A stretch of 64,000 nt of DNA from Patiria miniata (lineage: Eukaryota > Echinodermata > Asteroidea > Valvatida > Asterinidae). Each line of letters opens with the position of its first letter. Positions within the stretch are counted from its first letter, which is position 1. Location: the NCBI RefSeq assembly GCF_015706575.1, contig NW_024037069.1, forward strand, positions 31,331,315 through 31,395,314, written 5' to 3'. Position numbers and translations under genes: made by a program. Positions 1-12,795 of this stretch are shown here, in pieces. A model generated the notes under the pieces. The model did no database searches, was not told the origin of the DNA, and saw only the letters and a list, made by a program, of their open reading frames with translations.

Positions 1-88
1 ACCGATTTCCAGGTCACCAGGTGGCGTCCTGATAGCAATTTGTTTTTAAAGGATGACGTCATATTCCGTATATATCTTTCCGTGTCAG

Positions 89-384
89 CAGATTGTGCAA
101 ACGGATTCTTCGGCGCGAAGTGTGACCAGACTTGCCATTGCCAGGGAGTCACGTGTCATCGAGACACTGGCGAATGCGAGGGCCGTAAGTTATAAACATT
201 TCATTTTTAATCACGTTTTCAATTTGCTTTTTTGCGTGCTATATATGAAAGCCACGTCATGAGACGTTCTTGGCTCTGCAGTAAGACAACAGACATTTAA
301 CTTTCTTTGTTCACAGCATGCCTTACCTCTATTTTTCTACAGCATGTGCTGCACCATACTTCGGAATAAACTGTCAGGAGACTG
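89..384 (+). CDS. Gene A exons: EGF-like module(s)
   Basis: Two exons, 89-184 and 343-384, both phase 1 at each end. The first encodes a cysteine-rich EGF/laminin-EGF-like stretch containing GFFGAKCDQTCHC and CHRDTGECEG. The second encodes a short completion, PCAAPYFGINCQETG. The pattern is closest within this window to the third EGF exon of gene B at 29915-30079, which has [11 protein letters not shown] and CLTDTGEC. The acceptor of the first exon could lie 3 bases further right, because the sequence there reads cagcag. Upstream exons are outside the window. Confidence 0.65.
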
Positions 385-3300
385 GTGAGTACCTCTACAC
401 ATCCGTTAAAAAAACCGTGGACATGACGACACTAGTGACGTCATCATTGTCAAGACAAGTAATAAGAATAGACGCGGATTATGAAAAACAACTTCCCTCC
501 TCAATGATTTGTATGATATTTGCTTTTTGAAGGTTTCGGCGGCGTGCCCAATTTGGTATCTTACCCGAGTGAATCCACCCCAGGGCACGTGATACTCTCA
601 TGGGGTAAAGACAGTGCCTCTGTTTACACCATTGGGTACGAGTTGGTTAATCGAGGTCACTGCGAGCCAATCACGTCCCCGGATAGGAAGTTTCTTCCCG
701 ACCGCTTCGATAAGGAGACATCCCATGCCATCCTGACCGACCTGGAACCTTCATCGGTGTACAGGGTTTACGTGCAGTCACACTATGGAATCCACAGCAT
801 CGTGCCAACGGAATCGTTTGTGGAAGTTTCTACATCTCCTGCAAATGGTTAGCATTGAAAATTAAAAAAAAAAAGTTTCTGTTTTAAACCCAAAGGATTT
901 GTGTGTTCGGTACAGTTAGATGAGTGTTTTGTAAAAGAAGAATCAAGTACCAAAAAAATGTTGTCTTTTTCATTTCACAATATCCTTCTATTACTTGAAT
1001 TGACAACAATAACACCAAGCTGTCTGGACATTCCAAGTCGTGTTCGTCATTTTCTGGAATAAAACAATCCTCTGAGCTGAGCTAGCTAAGCCGCTAGATC
1101 TTAGCCTTCAAATATCGGCAGTGTTATTTCCACCAAACATACCCCAACTCCAACAATTCTTCATTCGAATGTGTATCTCTGTTGGTTTTTTCAGACTCCC
1201 GATCGGTCAAAGATTTCAGGGCCTTGGATATCACATCGAACGGCTTTCTGCTCAACTGGAGTCCAGTACAGTGCGCAGACGCGTATTACTTGACCTCCGA
1301 CCTTCTGCAGATGGGTCACTGTTCCAGGTCGGATACTCAGCAAGAAAGGTCAACTTTCTTGACCCAAAGTACGTCGGTTACCATAAACTGTAGGGAACCT
1401 TTTGCAACCTACAGTGTCTCCATTGTGGCTAGCGTTGAGGGCGTCAACGGATCGGCCTCTACCTTGGAAGTCGCAACTACAAAAGCAGGTCCTTGAATTT
1501 TATCATTTGAACCATTGTCAGGCTTACAAATTACTGTAGCGGGTCGCCTTCTTAATATGTGGGGAAACACTTTCGCTTAATGCTTGTAGTTTCATCATTA
1601 ATCCTTTCTGTAGAGCTTGAACTTCACATTAATCCAATTTCCCATACATATGTGAGATTCCCTAGGTTTTTATTTTGGTTTTCTTTTTCGCTTCGTACCT
1701 GTCAAACGTTTTCCAGTCCAGTTTTGCCAATCAGATGCATGACTGAACCTAAGATGTTTGTTAACTACCCTTCAAATTCCAATCCTGATCAGTAATTTTG
1801 GTGACTGTTTAACCAGTAGTTAATTTTTAAACTGCTGTTAGTCCTTTATACCCACAATGAAACTGATGCTATTTTTTATTAGCCGTGTTTACAAGTTGGG
1901 TTTCAAATCTATCCAACAGCACCGGGCACGCCAGATGGCCTGACAGTGGTCTCATCTGCAACAAATAGTCTTCACTTTGCCTGGGATGATCTGCCGTGCG
2001 AAGAGCATCATGGCCAGTTTGAAGGCTATCGCTATGCGCTACGCGATGTGTCCACCGGGGATACCGTTGCCTCCGGCATAGAATCGGTGTCAGAAGTGGG
2101 ATTCACCGACCTTACTCCTTGTAGGCAGTACGAGTTTAGAGTTGCCGCACTGGCTTCCGACTTACAAGGATCCTATTCGAACTGGCTTTCTGCTCAGACG
2201 GCTGTACAAGGTAGGTGATCTGCAACTGGTGAACTTAGTTTTGAAGTTTGTTTTAATGAAACTTGTGAGACGATCTTCATGGTTATTGTTTGTTTCCGGA
2301 ATTCCAGGTCCGGGCTCGGTAAACAATCTGATAGTCAGGGATACATCATCCAGTGCAACAACAGTGTCTTGGCAGCCCCCTCTGCTCAATACCTGTGGTA
2401 TAAGTGAGTACAGGCTCAGATATGTACTGACCATCCAGGATATGTGTTCCATGACCGCCTTAACAGCATCACCACTGGTACCTGTGTCGACGACTTCAAC
2501 GTCCACCAGGCTGACTGGCCTGGTCCCAGCCTCTCAATATCAGGCGTTCATCAAAGCCATCAATGCTGCTGACGAGGGGCAGGAGGCGTCGGTTTTGTGG
2601 ACCACAAATGAGTCAGGTGTGTAAAGTTATAAGGACAAATTAAACTAATATGATAATAAAGGCATGTTAAGATACATCCAACTTATGCTCAGATCCGTCT
2701 TGTATTTTCAGTTCCTACAAACCCTCCAGAAGATGTGATGATCCTTGCAATCTCCGCTAACCGCAGCACCGGTTTCTCCTGGAGTCAGCCATCTTGTGGA
2801 GGGAGGGGCGGAGTCATCACCAAATACGCCTACCGACTGAGCCACCAGGACGGTGAGTTAGTTATCATCGACTCTGCTGATGAGACGTCGAGGGAATGGG
2901 TGGTCTTTGCAGGACTGGAGCAGTTCAGAGAGTACGGTTTCCGGGTTGCTGCTACTACCAGTGCTGGGGTTGGGCCGTACAGTCAGATCATCCGAGCAAC
3001 GGTCAATCCAGGTACGAGCTTGATATTCAATAGCTTACTTTAATACCCTAGTAAAACGCGGGAAAAAGGCTGCCGTTTAAATTTTGGTTTCCAGACAGGA
3101 AACAGTTATACTAGGCCTAATTGTAGCAAAGCTTACATGGGACTACATCAATCTTCGTTGAAACCTTTTTGATACATAAGTGTTTAATAAGGACAAAAAG
3201 TGTACATACAGTCAAGGTTTTGGTTCGGCAAAATAAGATTTGACAAGCCTTGGATCGGCAGAACATTTATAAAGCGGACAATGCTTCATGGAAAAAACTG

Positions 3301-4117
3301 GGTACAAAACCGTTAAGGGAGTCTTGTATCCGAACATATCACACTTTTTGGAATATTCTATAATTTTCCATCAATGCGTTATTGTTCTTGATGACAGGAA
3401 AGGATGCTAACCTTTACTCGACAACGGCTCCCGGGATTTCATCAGCAGAAAGGAAGGCAACTGCGAAGTCACCTAGGAAGTCGACTGATGGAGACCCGGT
3501 GCGCCCTCTGCCGCCCGCCAAGTCACTCGGCTCAGCTGCTGACATAAGTGGCACAGTTGTAGCAGTGGTAGTGATGGGTCTTCTGCTAATTGCAGTCGTG
3601 GTGGTTGCGTACGTTAAGCTGAAACGAGGAGGAGGGAGCTTCACGATGTTCAGACGTCGCGTCGGATGGAGTGGCTTCGCTAATGACGAAGCCGAGGTAA
3701 GTTACTGCTCGCGTATCATGCCTATCACGTGTGGTGACGGTCGTCTGGTTCCTTGACTTTGCAAGTACCTAGCATCCATATTAGATTCGTCAGAATTGGC
3801 AGTCTTTTGGTCTTGGAACCAGCAAGTGGTGACGCGCGTGAAGCCAATCAGCGCGTACCTGACATGTCTGATCGACACTTTCCAGGGCGCACTTTCCAGG
3901 AGAGTTTGATACATTTTGCAGCCATCAGGCAATTAGGGATTGACTGTGATGTGGGGCTACAGAATTACCAAACTGGGTCTGTCGTACGTATAAAGAATTG
4001 CCGATATGTTTTTTTTTCCATGAAGCTAAAACAAATGTACCGTGCTCGGATTTTATTTTGTCTTTTATTTTTCTTTTGCAATAGATGATGACTGAGATGG
4101 ACTCCAAAGGGCAGTAG
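89..4117 (+). CDS. Gene A (3' part): EGF/FN3 single-pass membrane protein with short tail
   Basis: This is the 3' part of a multi-exon gene; the 5' part lies left of the window. Exons read 89-184, 343-384, 533-847, 1195-1488, 1920-2210, 2308-2616, 2712-3011, 3398-3696 and 4085-4117, and all join in frame. All internal junctions are phase 1 except the last, which is phase 0. The product has EGF-type cysteine modules, five FN3 domains, one transmembrane helix and a cytoplasmic tail of roughly 45 residues ending in MMTEMDSKGQ and a TAG stop. No kinase or phosphatase domain follows. The modules resemble those of gene B downstream on the same strand, so it looks like a tandem relative without the enzyme. 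Several donors are weak (GTTAGC, GTCCTT), yet no frame is broken. A cell-surface role as adhesion or decoy receptor is inference only. Confidence 0.75.
533..3011 (+). CDS. Gene A exons: five FN3 domains
   Basis: Five exons of about 290-315 bases (533-847, 1195-1488, 1920-2210, 2308-2616, 2712-3011) each encode one fibronectin type III domain, with phase 1 at both ends, so each can be gained or lost without a frame change. The B-strand Trp and the Tyr of the tyrosine corner are visible (for example SWQPP and SQYQAFIKAINAAD in the fourth). Two FN3 subtypes occur. One has a strand-C segment followed by a Cys (ISEYRLRYVLTIQDMC). The other has C-x-G/E-rich segments before a YxYxL strand (GRGGVITKYAYRLS). 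The third to fifth domains alternate type II, I, II, as in gene B. Confidence 0.8.
3398..4117 (+). CDS. Gene A exons: membrane segment and short cytoplasmic tail, stop
   Basis: Exon 3398-3696 encodes a Ser/Lys/Pro-rich stalk, a hydrophobic helix (about GTVVAVVVMGLLLIAVVVVA) and a basic stop-transfer segment (KLKRGGG), then about 25 cytoplasmic residues to a phase-0 donor GTAAGT. The next good acceptor follows a long pyrimidine tract at 4050-4084 and opens an exon of 11 codons ending in TAG at 4115-4117. If the donor at 3697 is not used, the frame instead runs to a stop at 3756, giving an alternative short tail. Either way there is no room for a catalytic domain. Confidence 0.65.
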
Positions 4118-6437
4118 ACAACAATTTGTAACATAATGGTGACAACCCGAAATCTCCTTTATGCATGATAAGGGCAAGCTTAAATTTATAACAAATTGTA
4201 ATTGATACGCATTAGTTAAAAACAAAACGAAGGAATATCTTTGTATGATAAGGCTCACTTGTAATATGCTTTTTTATATGTTATCATAGAGTAAATATAA
4301 ACAAAGAACAAGTTTATTTTGGGGGGTGCAATTTTCGATTTTTGTTGGAAAAGAAACTTCAAAGAATATGATATCCTCGAACGAATCAATTAGATTTTTA
4401 ACATTTAGACGATTTCTTTTAAACAGGGAGCTTTGCATATTGCGCTAATTGTTTCACGTTCGAGATGAATGTAGACTCGGCCCGAGAAGGCTGTTGCACT
4501 TGATCTGTGCACGGTGGACGTGCACACTGATTGATGCACTGTGGGCACGACGTTGAAAGCGGGGTTGAAGGTAGAGTTCAGGGGTGGGTTGTGGATATCA
4601 AGCGAGTCCGACTTGAGTCCAGTCTAAGCTGAATTAAGAGCGTCCCGCTCCTTATCCATCAGCTCAATTGAAAAAGAAATATATGAAAACAACATGACAG
4701 CTTTTAGGTCATGATTTATCGCCACTCACGTTATGCTGGATTTATAGTGCCTAATATGTGCATCTCTACAAAATTGAAATTTGCATAGCGAGGCTCATAT
4801 TATTTATATTCAACATGATGTATTTGGTGACTTGGCAAATGACGATGAACAGACATCATAACATAGTCCCATAATGTTAACGACTGTTTCATGCTGCGCA
4901 ATTGCAGGCAATTCAAAGACAAGTAAGACATTTTTTGAAGAGAAATACATTTCTTTTCCATCCAAAATTAACCATGAACAAACGCATATGTTTAAAATGA
5001 AGCTAAACGATTTCCCTAGAATAGCAAAAAGGAATTACTAGAATGTCTAACTGCCGGATATAATAGTTACACTCTTGATATTATGGTCTACGAAACTGAA
5101 ATAAATAATGACAAGCTATTATTATCGTTATATTATAACTTTGAAGACAAACCAATGAATCAAGTGTTTGGTGTTTTGTAGTAATTTCTGTAGTTACAAT
5201 AATTATTTAGACAGTGGTATATGTACAATAAAACCATTATGATAGCATTATTCCTTGCCTTTTTTGCGTTCAAAAGCACTTATACTTCACATAATATATA
5301 TAAACATGCATAAATATCTCATACGCGTGGGTTGCTTATTGCTAGATGTGATCGGATAGTAAACGATATAGTAATATTTGCCAATTTAATCTCTGATCCG
5401 AAGAAAAACAAAATGGCCATAATACTCGTTTTTGTACCTGCAAATCTTTGTCATTAACGGATAATGTTTATACTGAAAGAAAACGCGCATACTTTGAATT
5501 ATGATTAAAAGACGGTGAATGACTTATGATACAAGTAAATAAGTTATAGTAAATTGAATATTCCTAAAGTTTAGTTTTTACTTGCACATCTACTTATACA
5601 AATAAGTCCAGCCTTGTGCTGGATTAGCCTTTAAAGGTGAGCATGAACCGGACGCGTGGCGCCCTCGAAAAAAAATTGTCGAAGGGGGGGGGGGGGGCAG
5701 CACATTACACTAGGGGCGCTCTTCAGGATATAGAGGTAAATCAATATGTATACTCGCGCTTACATCAAAACGGCGCACTTTAAAAGCTTTTTTACTTTGT
5801 TTCTCCCCTTTTCAGTGCCATTGAATACATTTTTTGCTGTTGGGATGTTCGAAAAATACCTCAAAATCCGCATTTTTTTTCTCATCACGAAAAAGTGGGG
5901 GATAATGCAATAGCCCATCCCCTGGTCAAAAAGTGGGGGGATATATATATACTCCCACCCCCTCCGGGTTTACGCCCCTGGCCATGCATGTACATTAAAG
6001 CATTTCAAAGAAAGGCTTTTCGTCGAGCTGTGTAGATCTGTTTGCGCTTAAAATGCCGCACCCAACCACTTGGATGTCTGTCGGATAACTAACCGTATAT
6101 ATACGCCAATGCGGTGCTACGGATGAGATCGGCCTTCGATGCAGTATACAGACGTGACAGATGGCGCTATATGGCTTTGTAATGCATGTGGGACTTTATC
6201 CTTGCTAATATCATGCATTCAAGAAATCGAACGTGGAAAGTTCCTGGCCAATTGACTAGGTATCTGAGTCATATACAAGAACTAGGGATTCGGTAGGCGG
6301 ATCGTTTGATAAACTTCGACCTTTTCTTCGGTGGCATGGCACGGCTGGTGATGCTTTGTGTTCTTGTCATAACTATGATTACATATCGCTGTGGCTATCC
6401 TAAATGTATCTCTACGAGAAACACGGCTGCTCGCCGT
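4118..6437. other. Intergenic region, AT-rich, no gene seen
   Basis: No coding exon is recognised here. It should contain the 3' untranslated region of gene A; possible AATAAA signals occur near 5100 and 5227. A low-complexity stretch at about 5640-5990 carries a G run, pieces repeated in inverted sense around 'tggggggata', and an AT microsatellite, and looks like transposon debris. Confidence 0.5.
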
Positions 6438-7250
6438 TTACTTCGACGTCATCATCGACATTACCATGTAACACACCAGCAGAGGCACAACTATGGGGTA
6501 AAGCACCAAGAACAACACCAGGCAAATGATGACCGCTGGTCGCCGCCCAGCGCTGAGAAAGGCGGATGCGTCAACTCCTCCTAGGAACGTATTGCCAAGC
6601 AGGGCTGAACTCTGGATCCTGCGGGATAGGACCTCCACGCTGAGCCCCGAGCCGGACGCCGACACTAGCCGCTCCTCCACTGACTTCTCGATCTCTCGCC
6701 CGTTGCCGCTGAAAGACAACAGCTCGTAGCAGAAGGTCTTGGCGAACTCCACGCAGTCGTCCAGGAGGACCTTGTAGCGCTTTGGGGAGGCCCTCAGTAT
6801 TGCAAACTGCAGCCCACTCACCGGCACCTGCTTGTACTTGCCGATGTAGAAGGACCTCTTGATCTTGGGTTTGAGCTCCCCAAACATGGACAACTTGAAG
6901 CGAATCTTGTACATCCTCTGCTCCTCTGACTCGAAGCAGAGCTCCGTCTCCCAGACGAGAAGCTGGTTGGGAATGGCGAACGGGTCGTCCGTGGGCATGT
7001 CTTGGAAGACGTTCATCGGGTCATTTTTTGGAGTCACTTCGTTCGCTGGGACGCACAGTACGAAGGCGTGCCAGCCACTGTTGACGCAGATGAAGACATC
7101 GTAGTCACTCGGGTCGCCCTGTGCAAGTAGCCTCTTGATTTCATCGCCGTTGTTTTGGCGGTGGGCCCGGACTACTTCTGGTTTGATATCCTCCAAGTTG
7201 TTAACGTGGTACGCCAGTGGATCGTAAGACCGAAGGCTCCCCTCAACCAT
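6438..7250 (-). CDS. Uncharacterised 270-residue protein with C-terminal membrane anchor
   Basis: A long intact single-exon frame with GC-rich, coding-like composition in an AT-rich setting. I do not recognise the family. Residues about 48-66 hold a strand with a histidine (CVNSGWHAFVLCV), and about 165-185 hold LDDCVEFAKTFCYELL. This order (His strand first, Cys helix later) recalls the permuted papain-like folds of the NlpC/P60, LRAT and PPPDE groups, but that is inference. The last 35 residues form a hydrophobic helix of about 20 residues followed by MSMMTSK, so a tail-anchored protein is likely. A possible 3' splice site on this strand lies at about 7296, before the ATG, so the 5' UTR may be split. 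It lies between gene A and the lectin gene, on the opposite strand. Confidence 0.65.
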   Translation of the reverse strand: MVEGSLRSYDPLAYHVNNLEDIKPEVVRAHRQNNGDEIKRLLAQGDPSDYDVFICVNSGWHAFVLCVPANEVTPKNDPMNVFQDMPTDDPFAIPNQLLVWETELCFESEEQRMYKIRFKLSMFGELKPKIKRSFYIGKYKQVPVSGLQFAILRASPKRYKVLLDDCVEFAKTFCYELLSFSGNGREIEKSVEERLVSASGSGLSVEVLSRRIQSSALLGNTFLGGVDASAFLSAGRRPAVIICLVLFLVLYPIVVPLLVCYMVMSMMTSK

Positions 7251-10200
7251 CTCGATATGAGACTATACTCGTTGTACGTACAGCTCTTCAATCCACTGCA
7301 AATTAATAAAGTAAAAAGCAAACAGTGGATAAACTAAATAGCACACAATTTGATTTTTGTTTAATGCCAGGTACATTAACGTATTGACGAGGATCTCAGA
7401 CTATTTTTTTATGCTTCATGAAATTTCACAATAAAATCAAAGCCAATATCAGTCCCAGTACCGGTGTGAAACGTGTAATCAGCAGATGCAGTTTTATTGT
7501 TGGACCAGATTGTAACCCGCAAGAAGTACGTAGACCTACATCTGTCCCGAGACGATGTATTTCGTGAATTGAATGACTGCCGCCAGACTTATCTCAGATA
7601 ACGAGAATACGCTTTGCTTATGGGACAAATCGTTATTTTGGTCCTGGGAAAACTTTGTCTCGTGTGCAGATTTAGAACTTTTGGCTTTATTTTGTCATAA
7701 TTACAAGCTGTCATGCAAAACAAAAACAAAAAAAACAATTGCACACTCCATTCTCAAATGAGTCACCACTATAATGATTGCACACAAAGGGTGATTTCCT
7801 CGCATTTATTTTATTTCAAAGGAAAATGTTGTTTCGGTTTCATGTTTGTTTTCCGACGGAACCTTGCTCTGGACCGGCACCGGGACTATTGGATAATGTA
7901 ATCCGGATAATGAGTTTTTTGGAAGGAACAACTTGGGAAATTACGGTATCAGAGGTTGCATTTTGATTAAAGATAAGCAATACAATGACATACATTATAA
8001 GCAACACGACTAGATAAACACTCAGATAAATAAAGTAATTCCATTAAAGATATACTACAAAGGAGACATTAGCACTAAATGTTATCATGGATATTGACTT
8101 TTGATAATTTAAAATAACTATATTCCATTTGGGACAAATCACATAGAATTTGGAAACATGCCAGGACATTGTCGAAATGAAACTGAAATAAAACTATATA
8201 TAGGCCTAACTAAAAGCTATATAAAGCATCCTCTGCTTTCAGAATTATTTAAGAATTGCACTCAAGATGAATTGAATGTGTACAGCTATATTCAAGGCCA
8301 AGTCAAAAGAGAATTAGTTTCTCTTTCCCCGTTCGCTTCCTTTTTCCTGCCGGCTTTTTTTTTTAAGATATTATTTTGACAATGATATATACTGTCAATA
8401 TTTTCATTTCATTTGTTTCCAACAAAATTGTAGCTTTGTAGAAAGGGTTACGGCTCCTTATGAATGACACAATGTTCTGTGTAAGTATAAAAAGTACAGA
8501 TAATGGAAGAATCCATATTCGCCATTTTGGAAAATCCACCATCTTGTAAAAAAGCGCCCGTCTCCTTCATTTTTTTCTCAAAATGCCCAGACGAGAAACA
8601 TTTTGTTTTACTTGCCCTAATGGTATTCCATTTTTGTCAATATATAACTCGTTTGCGCAGAGTCATATTCGAGGATTGCCGAATTTTATTTCAGCAAAGA
8701 GAAATGAACACAGCCATGGCTAACACTACACAAAGTATAATCTTAGGCCTACAATTTAATTTATCTAAGCAGAAAATAACCAGTTCGAAGATTGCTCGAG
8801 AATTACCCAAATCGACATCAGATTAAAATGTTGAAATTATGTTAAGAATGTAAAACAAAAAATATCCACCGTGGGAAGTACGCATTAAAGCTGCTCTCTC
8901 ACAGATATATTTGAATTTCACCCAAAGTAGAGATTCTGTTTTTAAATTATATTTTCCGAGTAATACAGAAAGTCAATCACTATTAAATGAGACATCAAGT
9001 CAACCCCCCTCCCTGTACACACACACTGTGAACATTCCTTTGTATTCCTGAAGTTAAGGAAAGCCGGAGAAAAAAACTCATTTTACTCACACTGTGAACA
9101 CTCTTTCGACCCAATTTTTTTATCGCGATTTCCTTGAGCGTCCCTCTTCATTTTGCGACAATAAACCTAACCCCAAAATGCCTCTAATTCCTGTTTTCCA
9201 GAGAGGGAGAAACCTAGTGTGGACGTGTGCAAGTCCACACAGCGTTCACGCTTCCTGCATCTTATGGACCTCTTTTGTTCACAGGTCCACGAAGATGTAA
9301 GGTTATAGAGCGCCCGTTCTTGTTCCGTAGTCGTAGGGACATACACTCGTCTGAACGAGGTATATGTGGGGACCGAAAACGATGTGGGGACACTGCAGAA
9401 AGTCCCCATAACTCGGTCCTAATTGGCCTAACAATAAAAAATGTCCCCCTAACGTGTAGGCCTACCCTTTGCGTCTTAAACACACATACATTTATGGGGA
9501 AGACCTTTGTTTCCCTTCTTTTGTTTTCATATAGTTCCTATTGAAAAGCGGCGCGTTTCCCTTTTGAGGTAGATTGATTTGGGTCTATTGTTCCATTGTG
9601 TTTTCTACCCAATAAGGAACCCCGTACATGTACACACACACACACACACACACGTCCGTTTAGTTATGGAATACTTTCCCGTCGACAAATTTGGAATTAT
9701 TTATTTTAGGAGCGCACAAGCAAGCCAAAATAATCGCATATTTTCAAAGCTCTAGTTGAAAACATCCAAAATAGAAATAAAAGTAATGTTTTAAAAAAAC
9801 ATTGAAATAGAACAAACATTTTTGGTAGTTTAGTTTCTACAGTGCAGTGAAGGGCCGTGCATGCATGTCGCTTCAGGGCTCCCGCTCACATCATGAACAG
9901 CATTTTTATTGACAATAATGAGCTATGGGGCAAAGCTCATTATTTACCACCTGCTCGAACCTTTTGTATGGTACGTGACATGAATACGGGGAATGACAAG
10001 GGTTACAGTTCATTGGAAATTCCCCGCCAACTCAGCAGTCTTGTTGATTTTAGCCATTTTAAGAGATGTTGCTATCGGTATGGGACAACTATAATATTAA
10101 GGCTTCGTAATTCCAGTGTAGGCCATAGATGTAGATTTAATTTATTGATAGTTTTCTAGTCCGGATATGGTCATTATTAAAGTCTGTGAATTAAATCCTT

Positions 10201-12795
10201 ATGAATAAATAAATCCATCGAAAAAAAAAACGGGATCATACAGTGATCTGAATATATCGGGCCTACAGGCCCCCCCCCCCAAAAAAAGTATGGAACAGAA
10301 GCCCATTCTCTGAAAGAAACATTGACGTTTTTTTTTTACTAGAAAACAGTCAAACGCAGGCACACAGCTGACCCTATAGCTGTAGTCAGCTGGGTGTAAG
10401 TTTGACTGGTTTCTCATGATACGTTAAATAGGTGTTTTTAATACATTCGTTTATCTGTATCGCCACTGTGTAATATAAAATGAACCACTAGTCACAGTAA
10501 TATCACTGTCACGACTCACGGCAGTCATTCTTTGAGAGATGGGAGCAATATTTTTAATTAACAACAGCCACACACTCATTTACTACCGTATATTAAAAAA
10601 AAATATATCCACCCCCCCCCCCCTCCGCCCCATCCAGACGACCACTATTACACCATTGTTCGTATGCCCACATGTTGTACAGCAAAGACATGGCATAATG
10701 ATATTTATTGAGTTGTGCTGCCAACATGGCGAACGGGAACGCATCATTCTCATCCTATCCATTGGATGACTTCCGGTTAAGGCCATGACTTCCGGCAAAA
10801 TGGGGTGGCTAATATAGAACATATACGGACACAAAAAAGCCAACATACCTGACGTCGGAAGCGTGGAAAAGAACAGCCGTAAAATCACTTTGATCTGCAA
10901 GTTCAAGGCCAGTATGGGTGTTGCCGTCGTCCTCGTTCCAATTCGGTGGTGCTGAAGATGTGGGACGTGGTGTCGTGGCGTGCGTGCTGTTTGCCCATTG
11001 TGCGAGGTTGAACGGACGCAAAAAAAACTACGTCATTGATCTGATACAGGGGATTCCCCTGCGTATTTAGCACGCACGATACATGAGTTCCGTTTGTTAC
11101 TGCCGATTTTTAGACCGAACGATTAGCGGTTATATTAATTCTTTTTATGCTAATTTTTGGTGGATCATTAGTTGCATATCCCGTGCTCTTCAAAACTGGA
11201 ATTAATTTTCCTCGTAACCAATTTTCAATGCGTATGCTCTGCTTAAACGGGAAAACCAGGCACTCTTTTCTGCATATTTTGGGCATATGTAATGGGCTCA
11301 AAATGAGTGTAACTGATAATCAAACGGTCCGCCAAAATGATCCCTTTAACTCCATTTCCAATTTCCTCCACAAATATATGAATGGTTACTTATGTTGATT
11401 GTCAAAAATTGGTATATTGAAAAGTTTTGGACATTTTGCTCGTCACAAAACTGCGTGTAAATGCGCAGTACATGTGCGCATACCTGAAGCCCTGAAAGTG
11501 TGGGGTACGGGCCCGCTTAAGGGCCCCTGGAAGTTTTTGGATCCTAGGTAGGCCTACTCTGTGGTGCAATCTGAGGCATTTCCTGGCCACTTTCCCCTGA
11601 ATTGTTGAATGAATATGCTCGTGTTGATATATTACGTCACAAACATCACATCGAAACTGTAGCTTGACTATCTTTCGAGATTTGGCCTCTTTAGCTAAGG
11701 GTGATCCCCAATTTTCGTCACCGAGAATCAGCTCAATTCGTATTTTGCCTCCGAGCGAGCACGTGCTTGCGTTAGGCTGTAGCTGTCTACCACACCGTCG
11801 TATATGAAGCGACCTCACGCGGCACCTCGTGCCGACGTGACAGAATGTACAATCTGTTGCCATGGGTTACAGAACCGGATTTTAGCTTCGCGGGGTTTTG
11901 AGCAGCGGTGTTTATTATTTACATTCTCCATTTTTTTCTTCTTCTTCCTTTTTCCTTTCCCCTTCCTTCTCCATTCTTTATTTTCTATTTGGCCGACAGC
12001 AGCATGATGTTGCCGACAAAATTTACTAATGGGGAGGGGGGAGTGACACTGCCCCCCCCCCCCCCACCTCTGTAGTGACGCCCGTGTGATATCTTGTAAA
12101 AGATATTAAAATGTTTGGGTTGCCCAGCGGTAGCCTGTCGCCGTGGCGTCACAGGGCACATGGTCTATAGAGTTTGCACTATGTATCGTTTTTAAAATGC
12201 AGAACTTAGCATGCACACACGTACGTTTGTTTATGGTGTAAATCGAGGATTTTCTATTGTTTTTCTGCATGCCCTTTTTCCGTTATTTATACCTTAACTG
12301 TTTTGCAACAGCTCTCATTGGTTTTGTTCACGTTTTATACAACCGGGGAGTCCTCGATTTGGCTCCTGTCCTCGATTCATTGATAAAGTTGCACGTGTGT
12401 GTCCTCGATTTTGCAACATAAGCACGCGCAAAACACACCGGTGGGGAGGAGTGCGCGTGACCAACACTGCAATGGTCGCAAGGTGCTTTCTGCATTTTGA
12501 CGGTGAGCTGAGTTTGTTGTAGGAAACGAACCCGGAAACGTAAACCAAGCTGAACATACAAGCAACTTTGCATGCAGAGTTCAGTAAGGTCAAAGCGAAA
12601 CCGCTGAAAGTTGCGACACTTTCCTGTGGCGTTGGCCTTCGGTCGTCGGGTATTTCCTCCTCCATCGATGCAACGGTGTACAGTTTCAGACACACATACC
12701 AGAATCAGTTTGTTCAAAGTTATGGATGCCCGTTGAGCCTTGCCATTGTGTGTGGCACATTTTAGGATTTATTAACTTTCGGTGTAAAATAAGCC
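7251..12795. other. Intergenic region with repeats, no supported gene
   Basis: Contains only short reading frames without recognisable domains. It holds a (CA)n microsatellite near 9632-9653, poly-C runs near 10270, 10612 and 12050, a dispersed repeat copy at 9001-9250 (second copy at 25400-25630), and part of another dispersed repeat at 12220-12440 (inverted relative at 37378-37545). A GC-richer patch at 10720-11030 has two ACTTCCGG words and an ATGGCG word, compatible with a promoter but not proven. Confidence 0.45.

Noticed and set aside
3697..3756. Continuation of the gene A tail without splicing
   Set aside because: Possible, but a strong GTAAGT donor and a good downstream acceptor with an in-frame stop make the spliced form more likely.
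9227..9544. Overlapping frames of 105 and 73 residues on both strands
   Set aside because: Open frames on both strands in a repeat-derived stretch, no recognised domain.
11402..11863. Minus-strand frame of 153 residues with FRCDVCDVIYQHEHIH
   Set aside because: It recalls a zinc-finger segment, but there is only one such motif, basic composition throughout, no splice context, and neighbouring repeat words. Not enough for a gene.
12315..12717. Overlapping minus-strand frames of 126 and 129 residues
   Set aside because: Two frames open together over sequence shared with a dispersed repeat (37378-37545); no domain is seen.
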